A DNA stretch of 64,000 nucleotides from JAUMBM01 sp964441755 (GCA_964441755.1 CAYTVG010000002.1:124001-188000); one strand, 5' to 3'. Shown: positions 25,464-35,155, counted from the stretch's first letter. A program made the numbers and translations. The notes: generated by a model not told the origin, from the letters alone.

Positions 25464-26876
25464 TTAGCGCCTCCAGGGTATTTCGTTCACCTTGCGGCCG
25501 ATCCGATACCCGAGCTGCAAACCCGACTCAGCATCCATGCGGAAGTGGACACCCAGCGGAATCCTTGAGTAGGCATTTTCCTCTGCCATATCATAGAAAT
25601 TGGCAAATGAGCGCGGCCTGCCGTCAAATTCCGTACGATCTTCGTGGCAGCGATCAACAAAAGCATAGTTCTCTCCAAACAAATCTACAAATATCTCGGC
25701 TGCAGCAGCGCTGAAGGTTGCATGCCCCGAAGGATAAGCCGGGAAGTTGGGCGTAAAGTAATTGCCGGTGCCATCCGGGCACATAAGTGTATTCCAGTCA
25801 GTATTGTTAAATACGCGGTGTATATAAGATATGGGGCGCTCAAGATTGTAGCGGTACTTCTCATGCCAGGCGCGGATACCCGCATCTGCAATGCCTATGC
25901 CTACACGGGCGTAGGTTTCAATAGCAAAAGCTAAATTGGCATCTTCCTGCTCCAGCAACTGATTGGCAATGGCAATAAAACGCCCCGATGGTGTAAATGT
26001 TAGTACTGCACAATCGTCACTCCAGAAAATAGCAATCCATTCATCCTCCGGACGATTGCCGGCTTTTACCTGGTTGACGATATCCCGTACCTCCAGGGCC
26101 TGCTGGTAAAAACTTGAACCCGGTTGCTGGCTGTAGGCATCAGGTGACGGACAAACGTCATCAGGTCCGGCTACAAACGTCCGGGCCTCACCCCAACGCG
26201 GTAGCAGCGCATCCGTATACTCAGGAAAAGTAGGCCTCCATATACCGGGAATATTACCCTGCGGGGCAACATAGTCGGGGCTGAGCGGACTTAGATAGGC
26301 CTGGTGGCCTACCGGATCCGTTGCCGACCAGTTGAATACTGCCTGCGCTACACGACGGCCGTATTCTGTCGAACGATCAAAAATTTCAGAATCTATCGAG
26401 TTTTTATATTGCTGAAACAACTCGTTGCGCAGGCTGTACAATCTGAAAAGATGTTCAGATGGAGCCGTAGGGAAAAAAAGTTCACACGACCTTGCATAAC
26501 ATGACGTCAGCACCGATGGCCAGTGATAAGTCAGACCCGGCTCTACCTTTGGCAGAACGAGCCCCGGAAATTGATCTTGTATAGAAAGGTACTCGTCAGA
26601 CATACCTGGCAGTATGCTTTCGTAAGCCGCGATCCCAATGTAAGCATGTGTTCTGGCAGCAATCGGTGGTCTGTAGCCTGGTGAAAAACGCTCCAGATCA
26701 AGCATGAGCAGATTCCAGCGCATAGCAAGCTCATAGCTGTATTCCTGCGGTTTACGCAAATCTTCATCTATGACGGGGGTGTCATCGGGACGGCAACCGG
26801 TCAGGAAAAGCATTACAACTAAAGCACCAAACAAGACAGGCTTTACTGCACTTCCTGAAAAATAAACTTGTTTCAT
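25464..26876 (-). CDS. Vanadium-dependent haloperoxidase-like PAP2 lipoprotein (copy A)
   Basis: A 470-residue protein. The start at 26876 gives the lipoprotein signal MKQVYFSGSAVKPVLFGALVVMLFLTGC, with the acylated Cys about residue 28. The C-terminal third has the full vanadate/phosphate-binding signature of the PAP2/vanadium haloperoxidase superfamily: KYRYNLERP (K-x6-RP), YPSGHATFSAA (PSGH) and SRIPLGVHFRMD (SRxxxGxHxxxD). The N-terminal 250 residues are the helical region seen in bacterial homologues. It could oxidise halides with hydrogen peroxide or act as a phosphatase; sequence alone does not decide. It is a close paralogue of 27621-29063, with a small lipoprotein gene between them. 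Confidence 0.87.
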   Translation of the reverse strand: MKQVYFSGSAVKPVLFGALVVMLFLTGCRPDDTPVIDEDLRKPQEYSYELAMRWNLLMLDLERFSPGYRPPIAARTHAYIGIAAYESILPGMSDEYLSIQDQFPGLVLPKVEPGLTYHWPSVLTSCYARSCELFFPTAPSEHLFRLYSLRNELFQQYKNSIDSEIFDRSTEYGRRVAQAVFNWSATDPVGHQAYLSPLSPDYVAPQGNIPGIWRPTFPEYTDALLPRWGEARTFVAGPDDVCPSPDAYSQQPGSSFYQQALEVRDIVNQVKAGNRPEDEWIAIFWSDDCAVLTFTPSGRFIAIANQLLEQEDANLAFAIETYARVGIGIADAGIRAWHEKYRYNLERPISYIHRVFNNTDWNTLMCPDGTGNYFTPNFPAYPSGHATFSAAAAEIFVDLFGENYAFVDRCHEDRTEFDGRPRSFANFYDMAEENAYSRIPLGVHFRMDAESGLQLGYRIGRKVNEIPWRR

Positions 26877-26945
26877 TGGCCAACACTTTTTACATGAGAT
26901 TTTTGACGAATTCCGATGCAAAGCAGTTTGTTATGGGTCGTTACT

Positions 26946-27437
26946 TTATTTCAGACAATTTACGTCAACAAACTTGTACTTCCAATTTGTATACAACTCC
27001 GGTTCCCTTTTCGCGAGCGCTACCAGCAATTTCTGTGAAAGACTATCGCAAACTGAAAGGCTGTCCATGGCTATTCGCATTTCCGCTGCAATCTGCACAT
27101 CCATGAGTTGCGCACTGTCGACTAACCTGTGCACATCCTCGCCCAACAGGGGATATACTTCAAACTCCCGAATCAGCCGGGCATTTCGCAACCGCAACAT
27201 GTTGTTTTTGTGATACTCAGACATGTCTGCAGGCAGACGACCTTCCATGCTTGTATTCACAGCATCCCAAAGCTTCTTAGCTTCCATGCTCAAATCGGCA
27301 ATTCGACAGTGAAGTGCTTTCGTTTTTTCCAAAAGCTGTTGAAGATGAACTTCCTCCGCCGGGCTTGCTACCGACTGGCAGCTATGGTACAATGAAATCG
27401 TGCAGAATAAAAGCAAACTATAATACAAGAATTTCAT
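26946..27437 (-). CDS. Small lipoprotein of unknown function
   Basis: A 163-residue protein. The start at 27437 gives MKFLYYSLLLFCTISLYHSC, a lipoprotein signal with the acylated Cys at about 20; the ORF from 27494 adds 19 polar residues before it. The remainder is mainly helical and charged, with likely coiled-coil stretches (LQQLLEKTKALHCRIADLSMEAKKLW). I recognise no family. It is flanked by the two haloperoxidase-like paralogues in the same direction, 69 bp from the downstream one, so it may be a partner protein of the pair. That is inference from position. Confidence 0.65.
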   Translation of the reverse strand: MKFLYYSLLLFCTISLYHSCQSVASPAEEVHLQQLLEKTKALHCRIADLSMEAKKLWDAVNTSMEGRLPADMSEYHKNNMLRLRNARLIREFEVYPLLGEDVHRLVDSAQLMDVQIAAEMRIAMDSLSVCDSLSQKLLVALAKREPELYTNWKYKFVDVNCLK

Positions 27438-27620
27438 AGAGCACTCCTTACGGTTATGCAAAAGTAGATAATATTTATGTTTTGAACATGACAAAGGTAA
27501 TAAGCTTATTGAAAATACTTATAGCCTATTGACAGAAATTATAATGCAGCCGACTGTTTTTCTCTCCTTTCTGCACCATGCAAGTGGCTGATCACGATCC
27601 ATACGCAGCTAATAATTCTA

Positions 27621-29063
27621 CTACCGACGCCAAGGCAGCTGATTCACTTTTCTGCCGACTTGGTAACCCAACGCAAGTCCGGCGTCTAAATCTGCCTGAA
27701 CATGTACTCCCAAGGGGATGCGGGAATAAGCATTTTCCTCAGCCATGGCATAAAAACTGTTGAAGGCTCTGGGGCGTCCGTCAAACTCACCGCGGTTTTC
27801 ATGACACCGGTCAACCAGATGGTAATTGTCGCCAACAAAATCAACCATCACTTCAACTGCAGCAGCTCCAAAGGCAGCGTGCCCTGAAGGATAGGCGGGG
27901 AAAGGTGGCGTAAAAAATTTGCCCGTACCATCAGGGCACATGATGGTATTCCAGTCATTCCTGCCCATTACCCGCCGTATATAGTCAATCGGACGTTCTG
28001 TATTCCACTTGTACTTTTCGTGCCAGGTGCGGATGCCGGCATCGCAGAGGCTGATGCCAACTTTGGCATACAATTCCAGCGCTTCCGGCAGCGAGCTGTC
28101 TTCCTGCTGTACCAACTGGTTGGCAATGGCTATCCACCTGCCGGCCGGGGTGAAGGTGAGCGTCGCGCAATCGTCACTCCAAAAAATGGCAATCCAGGCA
28201 TCCTCGGATAAATGTCCCTGCTTGATGGAATCAACTTTTTGCACAATGTCAAGGTGCTGTTGGTACATGTCACTGCCTGCAAACTCGCTGTACGCCAGTG
28301 GCGGGGCACATACGTCAGTCTCGTCCGCAACGAAAGTGCGCGTATTACCCCAGGCGGGAAGTACCGGTGCTCCGTAATCAGGGAAAGTAGGCCGCCAAAT
28401 GCCGTCAACCAACCCTTGGGCCGGCACATAACTGGGATTGCGGGGGCGCCGCCAGGCATTGTGGGCTTCGGTGTCTGTCGCCGCCCAATTGTGAACCGCT
28501 TGTGCTACCTGTGCTCCATAGTTGGATGACCGCTCGAATATAGCCGGGTCAACTATTTGCTTGTATTCGATAAACTGGCTGTTGCGCAGGCTGTATATAT
28601 TGAAAACAAGCGCAGAAGGCGCCGTGCGGTAAAAAAGTTCGCAGGATTTGGCATAACAGGCAGTCAGTACGGTGGGCCAGTGGTACGGGCCTTCGCCTGC
28701 CGGTGGCAATACCAAACCCGGAAAGGCATCTGCCACGGAAGTATGTTCATCGCGCATACCCGGCTGTACGGCCTCATAAGCTGCCAGCCCAATATAGCCC
28801 AGGTTGCGGGCAGCAATCGGCGCAGGCAGGTAGCGCTCAAGCTCGAGCATGAGACTGTTCCAGGCATAGGGCACTTCATAGGAATAGGCTTCAGCTGCAG
28901 CCGGACCTTCTACCTGTACGGCTTCATCCGGGTCTTTCTGGCAGCTTGCCAAAAACAACATGGAGAGAAAGGGTAACCACAGCAAAGTGCGGCTGAAAAA
29001 GTGGAAACGCAATTCGTTTACGCTTAGCGATCCGCTAAAGTCACGTTGATAGTTCATGTTCAT
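27621..29063 (-). CDS. Vanadium-dependent haloperoxidase-like PAP2 lipoprotein (copy B)
   Basis: About 480 residues when started at 29063 (MNMNYQRDFSGS), giving a lipoprotein signal ending LFLASC; an ATG at 29228 would add 55 residues including an unrelated hydrophobic stretch. The metal-site motifs are intact: KYKWNTERP, YPSGHAAFGAA and SRIPLGVHVQAD. Copy A has Phe where this one has Val after the last His. Many blocks are identical to copy A (AIFWSDDCA, AGIRTWHEKYKWN / AGIRAWHEKYRYN, CPDGTG), so the two arose by tandem duplication. Activity as haloperoxidase or phosphatase is undetermined. It is the first gene of the apparent group. Confidence 0.85.
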   Translation of the reverse strand: MNMNYQRDFSGSLSVNELRFHFFSRTLLWLPFLSMLFLASCQKDPDEAVQVEGPAAAEAYSYEVPYAWNSLMLELERYLPAPIAARNLGYIGLAAYEAVQPGMRDEHTSVADAFPGLVLPPAGEGPYHWPTVLTACYAKSCELFYRTAPSALVFNIYSLRNSQFIEYKQIVDPAIFERSSNYGAQVAQAVHNWAATDTEAHNAWRRPRNPSYVPAQGLVDGIWRPTFPDYGAPVLPAWGNTRTFVADETDVCAPPLAYSEFAGSDMYQQHLDIVQKVDSIKQGHLSEDAWIAIFWSDDCATLTFTPAGRWIAIANQLVQQEDSSLPEALELYAKVGISLCDAGIRTWHEKYKWNTERPIDYIRRVMGRNDWNTIMCPDGTGKFFTPPFPAYPSGHAAFGAAAVEVMVDFVGDNYHLVDRCHENRGEFDGRPRAFNSFYAMAEENAYSRIPLGVHVQADLDAGLALGYQVGRKVNQLPWRR

Positions 29064-29224
29064 GGTGATGACATTCTGCAATTCAGCCCGGGCTGATTTT
29101 TCTGCTATATCAACGTGATGGTGGGGTGTTGCAAGTAGGGCAAACCAGCACGCAAGGCAGGCCAAATCCACTACAACAAGGTAAGGCTTGCTCATTATGC
29201 AAAAATCAGCAAGCACACATACTT

Positions 29225-29264
29225 CCACAACGTTTTGTTGGCACCAGCCGTCAAAACGTTGTGG
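29225..29264. terminator. Inverted repeat downstream of ilvN
   Basis: Perfect 13-bp arms CCACAACGTTTTG / CAAAACGTTGTGG with a 14-nt spacer, no T-run. It lies about 160 bp past the ilvN stop and upstream of the haloperoxidase-like gene, so it could be a weak terminator or an operator. The rest of 29064-29421 shows nothing recognisable. Confidence 0.4.
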
Positions 29265-29421
29265 AGTAATTAATCATCGGGTAGAAGGTAAATAAAAGAC
29301 AGGTTTGGGACACGACCGGGCTTGAGAGTGCCGTATTTACACCAGCGCCGGTATTGCGTCACAAAAATACAATATTTTAATTTGCGGCATCTTGTTTTTC
29401 AAATATTCATACCCGTGCGGC

Positions 29422-29949
29422 CTATACTTCTTCGATTGAGAGAAGGTATTGGTTGAGTCGTTCCATGGGCTTTACGATAGCTACCCTGCCCGTACGTACA
29501 AACTCATAGATGCCATAGGCCTGCAATTCATGCAACAGTGCCTCTGTTTCATGCTCATGGCCAGTTTTTTCAATAACGATGTATTCCGGCTCTATGTGCA
29601 GTATGCGGGCATTGTGCGCCCGGATCAGTCGTTCGACTTTATTGCTGTTACTGAAGATTTGGGTAGGCACTTTGTAGAGTGCAAGCTCCTGATGAACGAT
29701 TTCATCAGGGGGGTAGTAAAATGCCTTGAGGACGTCTACCTGTTTATCCAGCTGAGCGGTTAGTTTTTTGACCATATCCTCGGTGACAGTTGCCACGATG
29801 GTGAATCGATGGATACCGGGTATGGAGGACTGGCTGGTCGTCAGACTCTCTATGTTGATGTGTCGCCTGGTGAAGACCGATACAACCCTGCTGAGAAGTC
29901 CGGTATGATTTTCGGTAAAAACCGTGATGGTATATTTTTCTTCCAGCAT
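29422..29949 (-). CDS. ilvN: Acetolactate synthase regulatory (small) subunit
   Basis: A 175-residue subunit of acetohydroxyacid synthase that confers valine feedback control. The N-terminal ACT domain is clear (EEKYTITVFTENHTGLLSRV, then RRHINIESLTTSQS and HRFTIVATV), followed by the C-terminal domain ending KPMERLNQYLLSIEEV. The start at 29949 (MLEEKYTITVF) matches relatives; an ATG at 29985 would add 12 residues. It lies 54 bp after the ilvB stop and completes an ilvD-ilvB-ilvN unit. ilvC is not adjacent in the window. Confidence 0.93.
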   Translation of the reverse strand: MLEEKYTITVFTENHTGLLSRVVSVFTRRHINIESLTTSQSSIPGIHRFTIVATVTEDMVKKLTAQLDKQVDVLKAFYYPPDEIVHQELALYKVPTQIFSNSNKVERLIRAHNARILHIEPEYIVIEKTGHEHETEALLHELQAYGIYEFVRTGRVAIVKPMERLNQYLLSIEEV

Positions 29950-30003
29950 ACTACACGCGTTGGTAATGAGAAAATCGGAGCACAAGGGGCGTGCCGACGG
30001 TTT

Positions 30004-31755
30004 TCAGGGTTCAAGAATAATTTCATCCACGGCTGCACCTGCAGGTACCATGGGAAAGACATTTTCTTCTGTGGCTACGCGTACGTGCAGCAACCAGGGG
30101 CCGTCGCTGGCGAGCATCTCTGCAACAGCTGTTGGGAGCTCTTCCGGCTGGCTGATGCTGCGGCCCGGCACGCCAAAGCCAGCAGCAATGGTAATGAAAT
30201 CAGGATTTTCCAGTTCAACCGCCGAGTAACGCCGGTCAAAGAACAGCTGTTGCCACTGCCTGACCATACCCAGGTGGTTGTTGTCCAGCAAGATGATTTT
30301 GACACCCACTTTCCACTGTGCACAAAGTCCCAATTCTTGCAGCGTCATCTGGAATCCCCCGTCACCGATGAAGACAACGACTGTGTTGTCAGGTTGTGCC
30401 CACTTGGCACCAAAAGCTGCCGGCAGTCCGTAGCCCATAGTACCTGCTCCGCCCGAGGAAACCCACTGGTTGGTGCGTTGGTAGTTGTAGTAGCGCGCTG
30501 CCATCATTTGGTGTTGCCCGACATCTGTTGCCACCGTAGCCATACCGTTTGTCTGCCTGCTAACTTCGTCAACGACCATACCCATCCTGATTTCTCCTGA
30601 GGCTGTCGGGCTGAGCGCTTTGTCAATAACAACACTCTTTTCTTCGGCATCGCAAAGCCTGAACGATGCCAGCCAGTCGGTATGCTGTCGGTCTTCTACG
30701 AGCGGGAGCAGCTGTTCCAAGGCCATACGGGCATCGGCCAGAATGGGCACGTCAGCAACTACGTTTTTATTAATTTCGGAGGGATCTATTTCAATATGAA
30801 TGACTTTTGCCTGTCGTGCATAGCTGCTCAGCCGACCTGTTACCCGGTCATCAAAACGCATGCCGATGGCAATGAGCACATCACATTCGTTCTGTTTGAT
30901 GTTGGCGCCATAGTTGCCATGCATACCGAGCATGCCTACAAAAAGTGGATGATCGGATGGCAGGGTTGAAATGCCGTGCAGCGTCCATGCCCAGGGAATA
31001 CCGGCTTTTTCTACCAGCTTCCTGAATACCTCTTGCCCGCCACTGATTTGTATGCCGTGGCCTGCCAGAATCATGGGGCGTTTTGCCCGGTTGATTAGAT
31101 CTGCCGCCGCTGCAATGGCCTGTGGGTCAATCTTGGGCAGCGGATGATAACTTCTGATATAAGGCTGCCGCTGGTAGTGGAAGTCAAGCGAAGCCAGTTG
31201 GGCATCTTTCGTAATATCAATGACTACCGGTCCGGGGCGACCCGAGTTGGCCACGTAAAAAGCCTTGGCAAATACAAAGGGGATTTCTTCCGCTTTGGTA
31301 ATCTGGTAATTCCATTTTGTAACCGGCATGGTGCAGTTGATGACGTCCGTTTCCTGAAAGGCGTCGCTGCCAAGCAGGTGACTGGCTACTTGTCCGGTAA
31401 TGCACACCAGGGGGGTAGAATCCAGCATTGCGTCGCCCAGCCCTGTGAGCAGGTTGGTAGCACCGGGTCCGGAGGTGGTCATGCAGACGCCTGTCCTGCG
31501 GCTCACCCGGGCGTAGCCCTCAGCAGCATGGATGGCGCCTTGTTCATGCCGCGGAAGCACATGCGTAAGCTTGTCCTGATAGTACCAAAGTGCATCATAG
31601 ACAGGCATAATGGCGCCTCCGGGATAGCCAAAAATGGTGTCGATACCTTCCATCAGCAAACAACGGAGGACGGCTTCGGCACCGGTGATACGCTCCCGCG
31701 CGGGGGGGTCAGCAACTTCTGTGCCAACTGACCATACTTGTTCGTGTCGCTTCAT
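30004..31755 (-). CDS. ilvB: Acetolactate synthase catalytic (large) subunit
   Basis: A 583-residue thiamine-diphosphate enzyme condensing two pyruvates, or pyruvate and 2-oxobutyrate, in isoleucine/valine synthesis. Landmarks: IFGYPGGAIMPVYDAL, HEQGAIHAAEGYARVS (catalytic Glu), GPGATNLLTGL, the FAD region with AIGMRFDDRVTG, and the thiamine motif GDGGFQMTLQELGLCAQ followed by LLDNNHLGMVRQWQ. Full length. It lies 43 bp downstream of ilvD and 54 bp upstream of ilvN, a normal Bacteroidota operon order. Confidence 0.97.
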   Translation of the reverse strand: MKRHEQVWSVGTEVADPPARERITGAEAVLRCLLMEGIDTIFGYPGGAIMPVYDALWYYQDKLTHVLPRHEQGAIHAAEGYARVSRRTGVCMTTSGPGATNLLTGLGDAMLDSTPLVCITGQVASHLLGSDAFQETDVINCTMPVTKWNYQITKAEEIPFVFAKAFYVANSGRPGPVVIDITKDAQLASLDFHYQRQPYIRSYHPLPKIDPQAIAAAADLINRAKRPMILAGHGIQISGGQEVFRKLVEKAGIPWAWTLHGISTLPSDHPLFVGMLGMHGNYGANIKQNECDVLIAIGMRFDDRVTGRLSSYARQAKVIHIEIDPSEINKNVVADVPILADARMALEQLLPLVEDRQHTDWLASFRLCDAEEKSVVIDKALSPTASGEIRMGMVVDEVSRQTNGMATVATDVGQHQMMAARYYNYQRTNQWVSSGGAGTMGYGLPAAFGAKWAQPDNTVVVFIGDGGFQMTLQELGLCAQWKVGVKIILLDNNHLGMVRQWQQLFFDRRYSAVELENPDFITIAAGFGVPGRSISQPEELPTAVAEMLASDGPWLLHVRVATEENVFPMVPAGAAVDEIILEP

Positions 31756-31798
31756 ACAAAATGTGTTGTACCTGATTGTTGCAGGAGGATACCTGTAT

Positions 31799-33505
31799 TT
31801 ATTGCAGTGGGGATTCGTCGGTTACGCAGCCTTCACTGGCGCTGCTGACGAGGGTGGCATATTTGCGCAGCGCTCCGTTGGTGACGGGTATGGCCGGTGC
31901 TTTCCAGCGCAGGCGGCGCCTGCTGATTTCTGCTTCGCTCAGATCCACCGACAGTCGCCTTGCAAGGGTGTCGATGGTGATGATATCACCGTCCTCCACC
32001 AGGCCTATCAAACCGCCGTTTTGGGCTTCGGGCGTGATATGCCCCACAACAAAGCCGTGGGTGCCGCCCGAAAAGCGTCCGTCAGTAATCAGGGCCACCG
32101 ATTTACCAAGGCCGGCACCCATAATGGCGCTGGTGGGCTTTAGCATTTCGGGCATACCGGGCGCTCCGCGGGGGCCACAGTATCGAATGACAATAACCTC
32201 ACCTGCCTGAATCTGATTCGCGGCAATGGCAGCATTGACATCGTCTTCACGGTCAAATACGCGTGCCGGCCCTTCAAAAACCTCTCCCTCTTTGCCGGTG
32301 ATTTTGGCAACCGACCCGCCTTCGGCAAGGTTGCCGTACAGAATCTGAATATGCCCATTCGATTTGATGGGATTGGTGACAGGTCTGATGACATCCTGAC
32401 CAGCCCTGAGCGATGGAACTTCCGCAAGATTTTCTGCCACTGTTTTGCCGGTAACGGTCATACAATGGCCATGCAGATAACCCTCTTCCAGCAGTTGTTT
32501 CATGACCCCGGGCACTCCTCCGACGAGGTACAAATCTTCCATAACATAGCGCCCACTGGGCTTCAGGTCAGCCAGCAGGGGTGTTTTATCGCCTATGCGC
32601 TGAAAATCATCAATAGAAAGAGGTACACCTATAGCCTTGGCAATGGCAATGAGGTGCAGGACAGCATTGGTAGACCCCCCGAGCACTGTGATGACCGTAA
32701 TGGCGTTTTCAAAAGCTTCCCGCGTCATGATATCAGCAGGTTTGATGTCGCGCTCAAGCAGCAGGCGTATGGCGGCTCCCACCCGGCGGCAGTCAGCTTC
32801 TTTTTCCGGAAAATTGGCCGGATAAGAACTATTGAAGGGGAGACTCATGCCCATGGCCTCAATGGCAGAGGCCATAGTATTGGCCGTATACATGCCGCCG
32901 CAGGCACCGGGTCCCGGGCAGGCGCTCTTTACAATTTGTTTGAAGACAGAAGCATCGAGCTGACCTGCATTTTTTTGGCCAAGGGCCTCAAAGGCAGAGA
33001 TGATATCGAGCTTTTGGTTGGCATGGCAACCCGGACTGATGGTGCCTCCGTAGACAAGAATGGAGGGTCTGTTGAGCCGCGCCAGCGCAATCATGGCGCC
33101 TGGCATGTTTTTATCACAGCCCGTGACCGCTACAACGGCGTCATACCACTGGGCACCAACCACCGTTTCTATACTGTCAGCAATAATATCACGGCTTGGC
33201 AGGCTGTAGCGCATGCCGCTGGTACCCATGCTGATGCCATCGCTTACACCAATGGTGTTGAAAATTAGCCCGACCAGAGAGCTTTCCCAGACGCTTTCTT
33301 TAACCCAGTCTGCCAGCCCGTTGAGGTGCATATTGCAGGTGTTGCCTTCCCAGCCCGTACTGACAATACCTACCTGAGCCTTGGTCATGTCCTCTTCTGT
33401 CAGACCTATGCCGTAGAGCATGGCTTGCGCTGCAGGCTGTGTCTCGTCCTGTGTGAGCCTGCTACTGTAGGTATTTAGTGGCCGCTGATTGTCTTTTTCC
33501 ATCAT
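31799..33505 (-). CDS. ilvD: Dihydroxy-acid dehydratase
   Basis: A 568-residue iron-sulfur enzyme that dehydrates 2,3-dihydroxy acids to the 2-oxo acids of isoleucine and valine synthesis. Cluster cysteines lie in VTGCDKNMPG and CPGPGACGGMYTANTMA. Other family blocks are GISMGTSGMRYSLPSRDIIAD, GGSTNAVLHLIAIA and DGRFSGGTHGFVVGH. Two adjacent ATGs (33505 and 33502) are both possible starts. It is the first gene of the ilvDBN unit. I see no attenuator-like leader peptide upstream. Confidence 0.97.
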   Translation of the reverse strand: MMEKDNQRPLNTYSSRLTQDETQPAAQAMLYGIGLTEEDMTKAQVGIVSTGWEGNTCNMHLNGLADWVKESVWESSLVGLIFNTIGVSDGISMGTSGMRYSLPSRDIIADSIETVVGAQWYDAVVAVTGCDKNMPGAMIALARLNRPSILVYGGTISPGCHANQKLDIISAFEALGQKNAGQLDASVFKQIVKSACPGPGACGGMYTANTMASAIEAMGMSLPFNSSYPANFPEKEADCRRVGAAIRLLLERDIKPADIMTREAFENAITVITVLGGSTNAVLHLIAIAKAIGVPLSIDDFQRIGDKTPLLADLKPSGRYVMEDLYLVGGVPGVMKQLLEEGYLHGHCMTVTGKTVAENLAEVPSLRAGQDVIRPVTNPIKSNGHIQILYGNLAEGGSVAKITGKEGEVFEGPARVFDREDDVNAAIAANQIQAGEVIVIRYCGPRGAPGMPEMLKPTSAIMGAGLGKSVALITDGRFSGGTHGFVVGHITPEAQNGGLIGLVEDGDIITIDTLARRLSVDLSEAEISRRRLRWKAPAIPVTNGALRKYATLVSSASEGCVTDESPLQ

Positions 33506-33704
33506 ACGTAAGCGCTTTTACTTGCTTGCTGATGGTAAATTTAGAGTCAATTGCGCTACGCTGGTGAGTGAAAAAACAGACTGCTACGAATTGATGAAGC
33601 AGGTGTTTTGTATGTAATAAAATGATTTTCAGAAATTTATACGGGGGCTATATACGAAGTAAAGCTTGTGGTAAAAAGTGCAACAAGCTGTGCAAAATGC
33701 GATA

Positions 33705-34409
33705 TCACAACTGAAAACCCAGGCGTATACCAGGCTGAAACTGCATCAGAGGCGAGTTGGTGGTAAAATCGGGCTGTATGGCCATTGTATTGTCGGGAGG
33801 TACAAGTTTCTCCCAGCGGACGGACGGACTGTAGATGCCCCGCAAAAGCGGACTGATGGTAAGTCGTTGGTTTAGCCCCAGATCAAGACCCAGGCCAACA
33901 CCCAAATTGCCGGCCCAGCTGCCTTGGTCAATATTTGCTGTTTGATTTTCCAGCGACAGATCCAAATAGTTGATACCGGCACTGATCATCAGAAAAAGAC
34001 CCTTCTTGAGACTGGGTCCTTGTCGGCTGAAAGTAGGACAGTCACAGTCTCCGTCCAGATCGAGAAAATATATATGAACGGGCAGGTTGAATCCGGCATA
34101 TCGGACAGAAAATTCCAAGGGTGGAGCGATGAGTGAATTAGGAGATTCGGTAAAGGTTCTTGCAGCCCGGCCTATGCCCAGTGCGGGCAGGAACTCTATA
34201 CGGGTACGCGGAATGCGAAGCCGATAGTCGAGACTAGCGCTGTAACCCTGTCCCAGTATGCTGCGCTCCTGAAATGAACCGTCGGGATTGTCCCCCAGTT
34301 TCCAGTTTTCAGCTTGGTTGTTGCTGTAGTTGACCATCAGCCCCCACTGGGCCTGGCCGAAAGTTGTCAGGCTAAGGAGTAAGGCGGATGCAAGAAAAAG
34401 TGTACGCAT
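33705..34409 (-). CDS. Probable outer-membrane beta-barrel protein
   Basis: A 234-residue protein with signal peptide MRTLFLASALLLSLTTFGQA and a pattern of beta strands with small turns (SASLDYRLRIPRTRIEFLPALGIG, GNLGVGLGLDLGLNQRLTISPLLRGIY), ending GIRLGFQL with a hydrophobic penultimate residue. A short Cys pair occurs in DLDGDCDCPTF. This fits the Bacteroidota small outer-membrane barrel type; no specific function can be read. A dispersed repeat element ends 31 bp upstream of the start and points toward it. Confidence 0.7.
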   Translation of the reverse strand: MRTLFLASALLLSLTTFGQAQWGLMVNYSNNQAENWKLGDNPDGSFQERSILGQGYSASLDYRLRIPRTRIEFLPALGIGRAARTFTESPNSLIAPPLEFSVRYAGFNLPVHIYFLDLDGDCDCPTFSRQGPSLKKGLFLMISAGINYLDLSLENQTANIDQGSWAGNLGVGLGLDLGLNQRLTISPLLRGIYSPSVRWEKLVPPDNTMAIQPDFTTNSPLMQFQPGIRLGFQL

Positions 34410-34440
34410 AGCTGTAATGTAGTTGAAAAGCTGTACATGC

Positions 34441-34466
34441 TTTGGCGCATGTTCGGAATTTTTTTA
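34441..34466 (-). repeat. Dispersed upstream element, copy 6 (core)
   Basis: Reverse strand AAAATTCCGAACATGCGC. It shares the 10-mer CCGAACATGC with copy 2 and ends 31 bp before the start codon at 34409. Confidence 0.5.
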
Positions 34467-34572
34467 CACAACCCTTACACAATCTTTTGGGGGGATTTCG
34501 TCTTTTCCGGTGATTGCGCAGCCGACGGTGCCTCTTGCTAAACGCATATAAGCGTGAAAAAATGCTACTTTC

Positions 34573-35046
34573 TTATGATTGTTGTAAAATAGCTCGCAGG
34601 TCAGCAGGAGAATAACGTATGCTCTTGAGCGTTTTGTTATCATCCTGTCGGTACACAAGCCATTGGTTGCCGCTCGGCCGGATATAACATTCAACACCAC
34701 GGCTTTGCCGGTAGTAGTCTGCGGTCTCTATAGCCTCTTCTTCGCTGGCACAGGTTTTACTCATGTTGGAACGCTGAACTTCCTCAAACAAGCGCACAAA
34801 TTTTTCACCCAGTCCAAATTCCAGTACAGCACCACTGAGTACATACTGCAGATCACAGAGCGCGTCCGCTACCTCTACGATATCTTTGTTGGCTATAGCA
34901 GCCTCCAGCTCCTGCAGCTCTTCGCGCAGCAGCGCAATACGCAGCTTGCAGCGGTCGGCAGCGGGTATGACAGGTTGTTCTTCGATAGGATGCTGAAAGG
35001 TTCTGTGAAATTCAGCAACCTGGTTCAGCGCGTCGATTTTGTCCAT
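34573..35046 (-). CDS. MazG-like nucleotide pyrophosphohydrolase family protein
   Basis: A 157-residue cytoplasmic protein. Residues about 5-95 form an all-alpha domain with the MazG/HisE-type acidic motifs REELQELEAA and DIVEVADALCDLQYVLSGAV, where the Glu and Asp side chains would hold magnesium and the nucleotide diphosphate. Residues about 95-150 form a second, uncharacterised region rich in charged and aromatic residues (ADYYRQSRGVECYIRPSGNQWLVYRQ). It probably cleaves nucleoside triphosphates or related pyrophosphates; substrate unknown. It is divergent from speA. Confidence 0.78.
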   Translation of the reverse strand: MDKIDALNQVAEFHRTFQHPIEEQPVIPAADRCKLRIALLREELQELEAAIANKDIVEVADALCDLQYVLSGAVLEFGLGEKFVRLFEEVQRSNMSKTCASEEEAIETADYYRQSRGVECYIRPSGNQWLVYRQDDNKTLKSIRYSPADLRAILQQS

Positions 35047-35147
35047 GATACAGGCAAGTTAAGGAGTAAAAAACGACCGCAAAGGTCGATCTTTTACAGG
35101 AAATAAAAATAAAATTCAATAAGCCCCCCCATTTTTGGTTTTTACGT

Positions 35148-35155
35148 TACATTTG
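35148..35155 (+). promoter_or_regulatory. -7 box for speA
   Basis: TACATTTG, a TAnnTTTG match, 58 bp upstream of the GTG start of the arginine decarboxylase gene. Confidence 0.5.
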
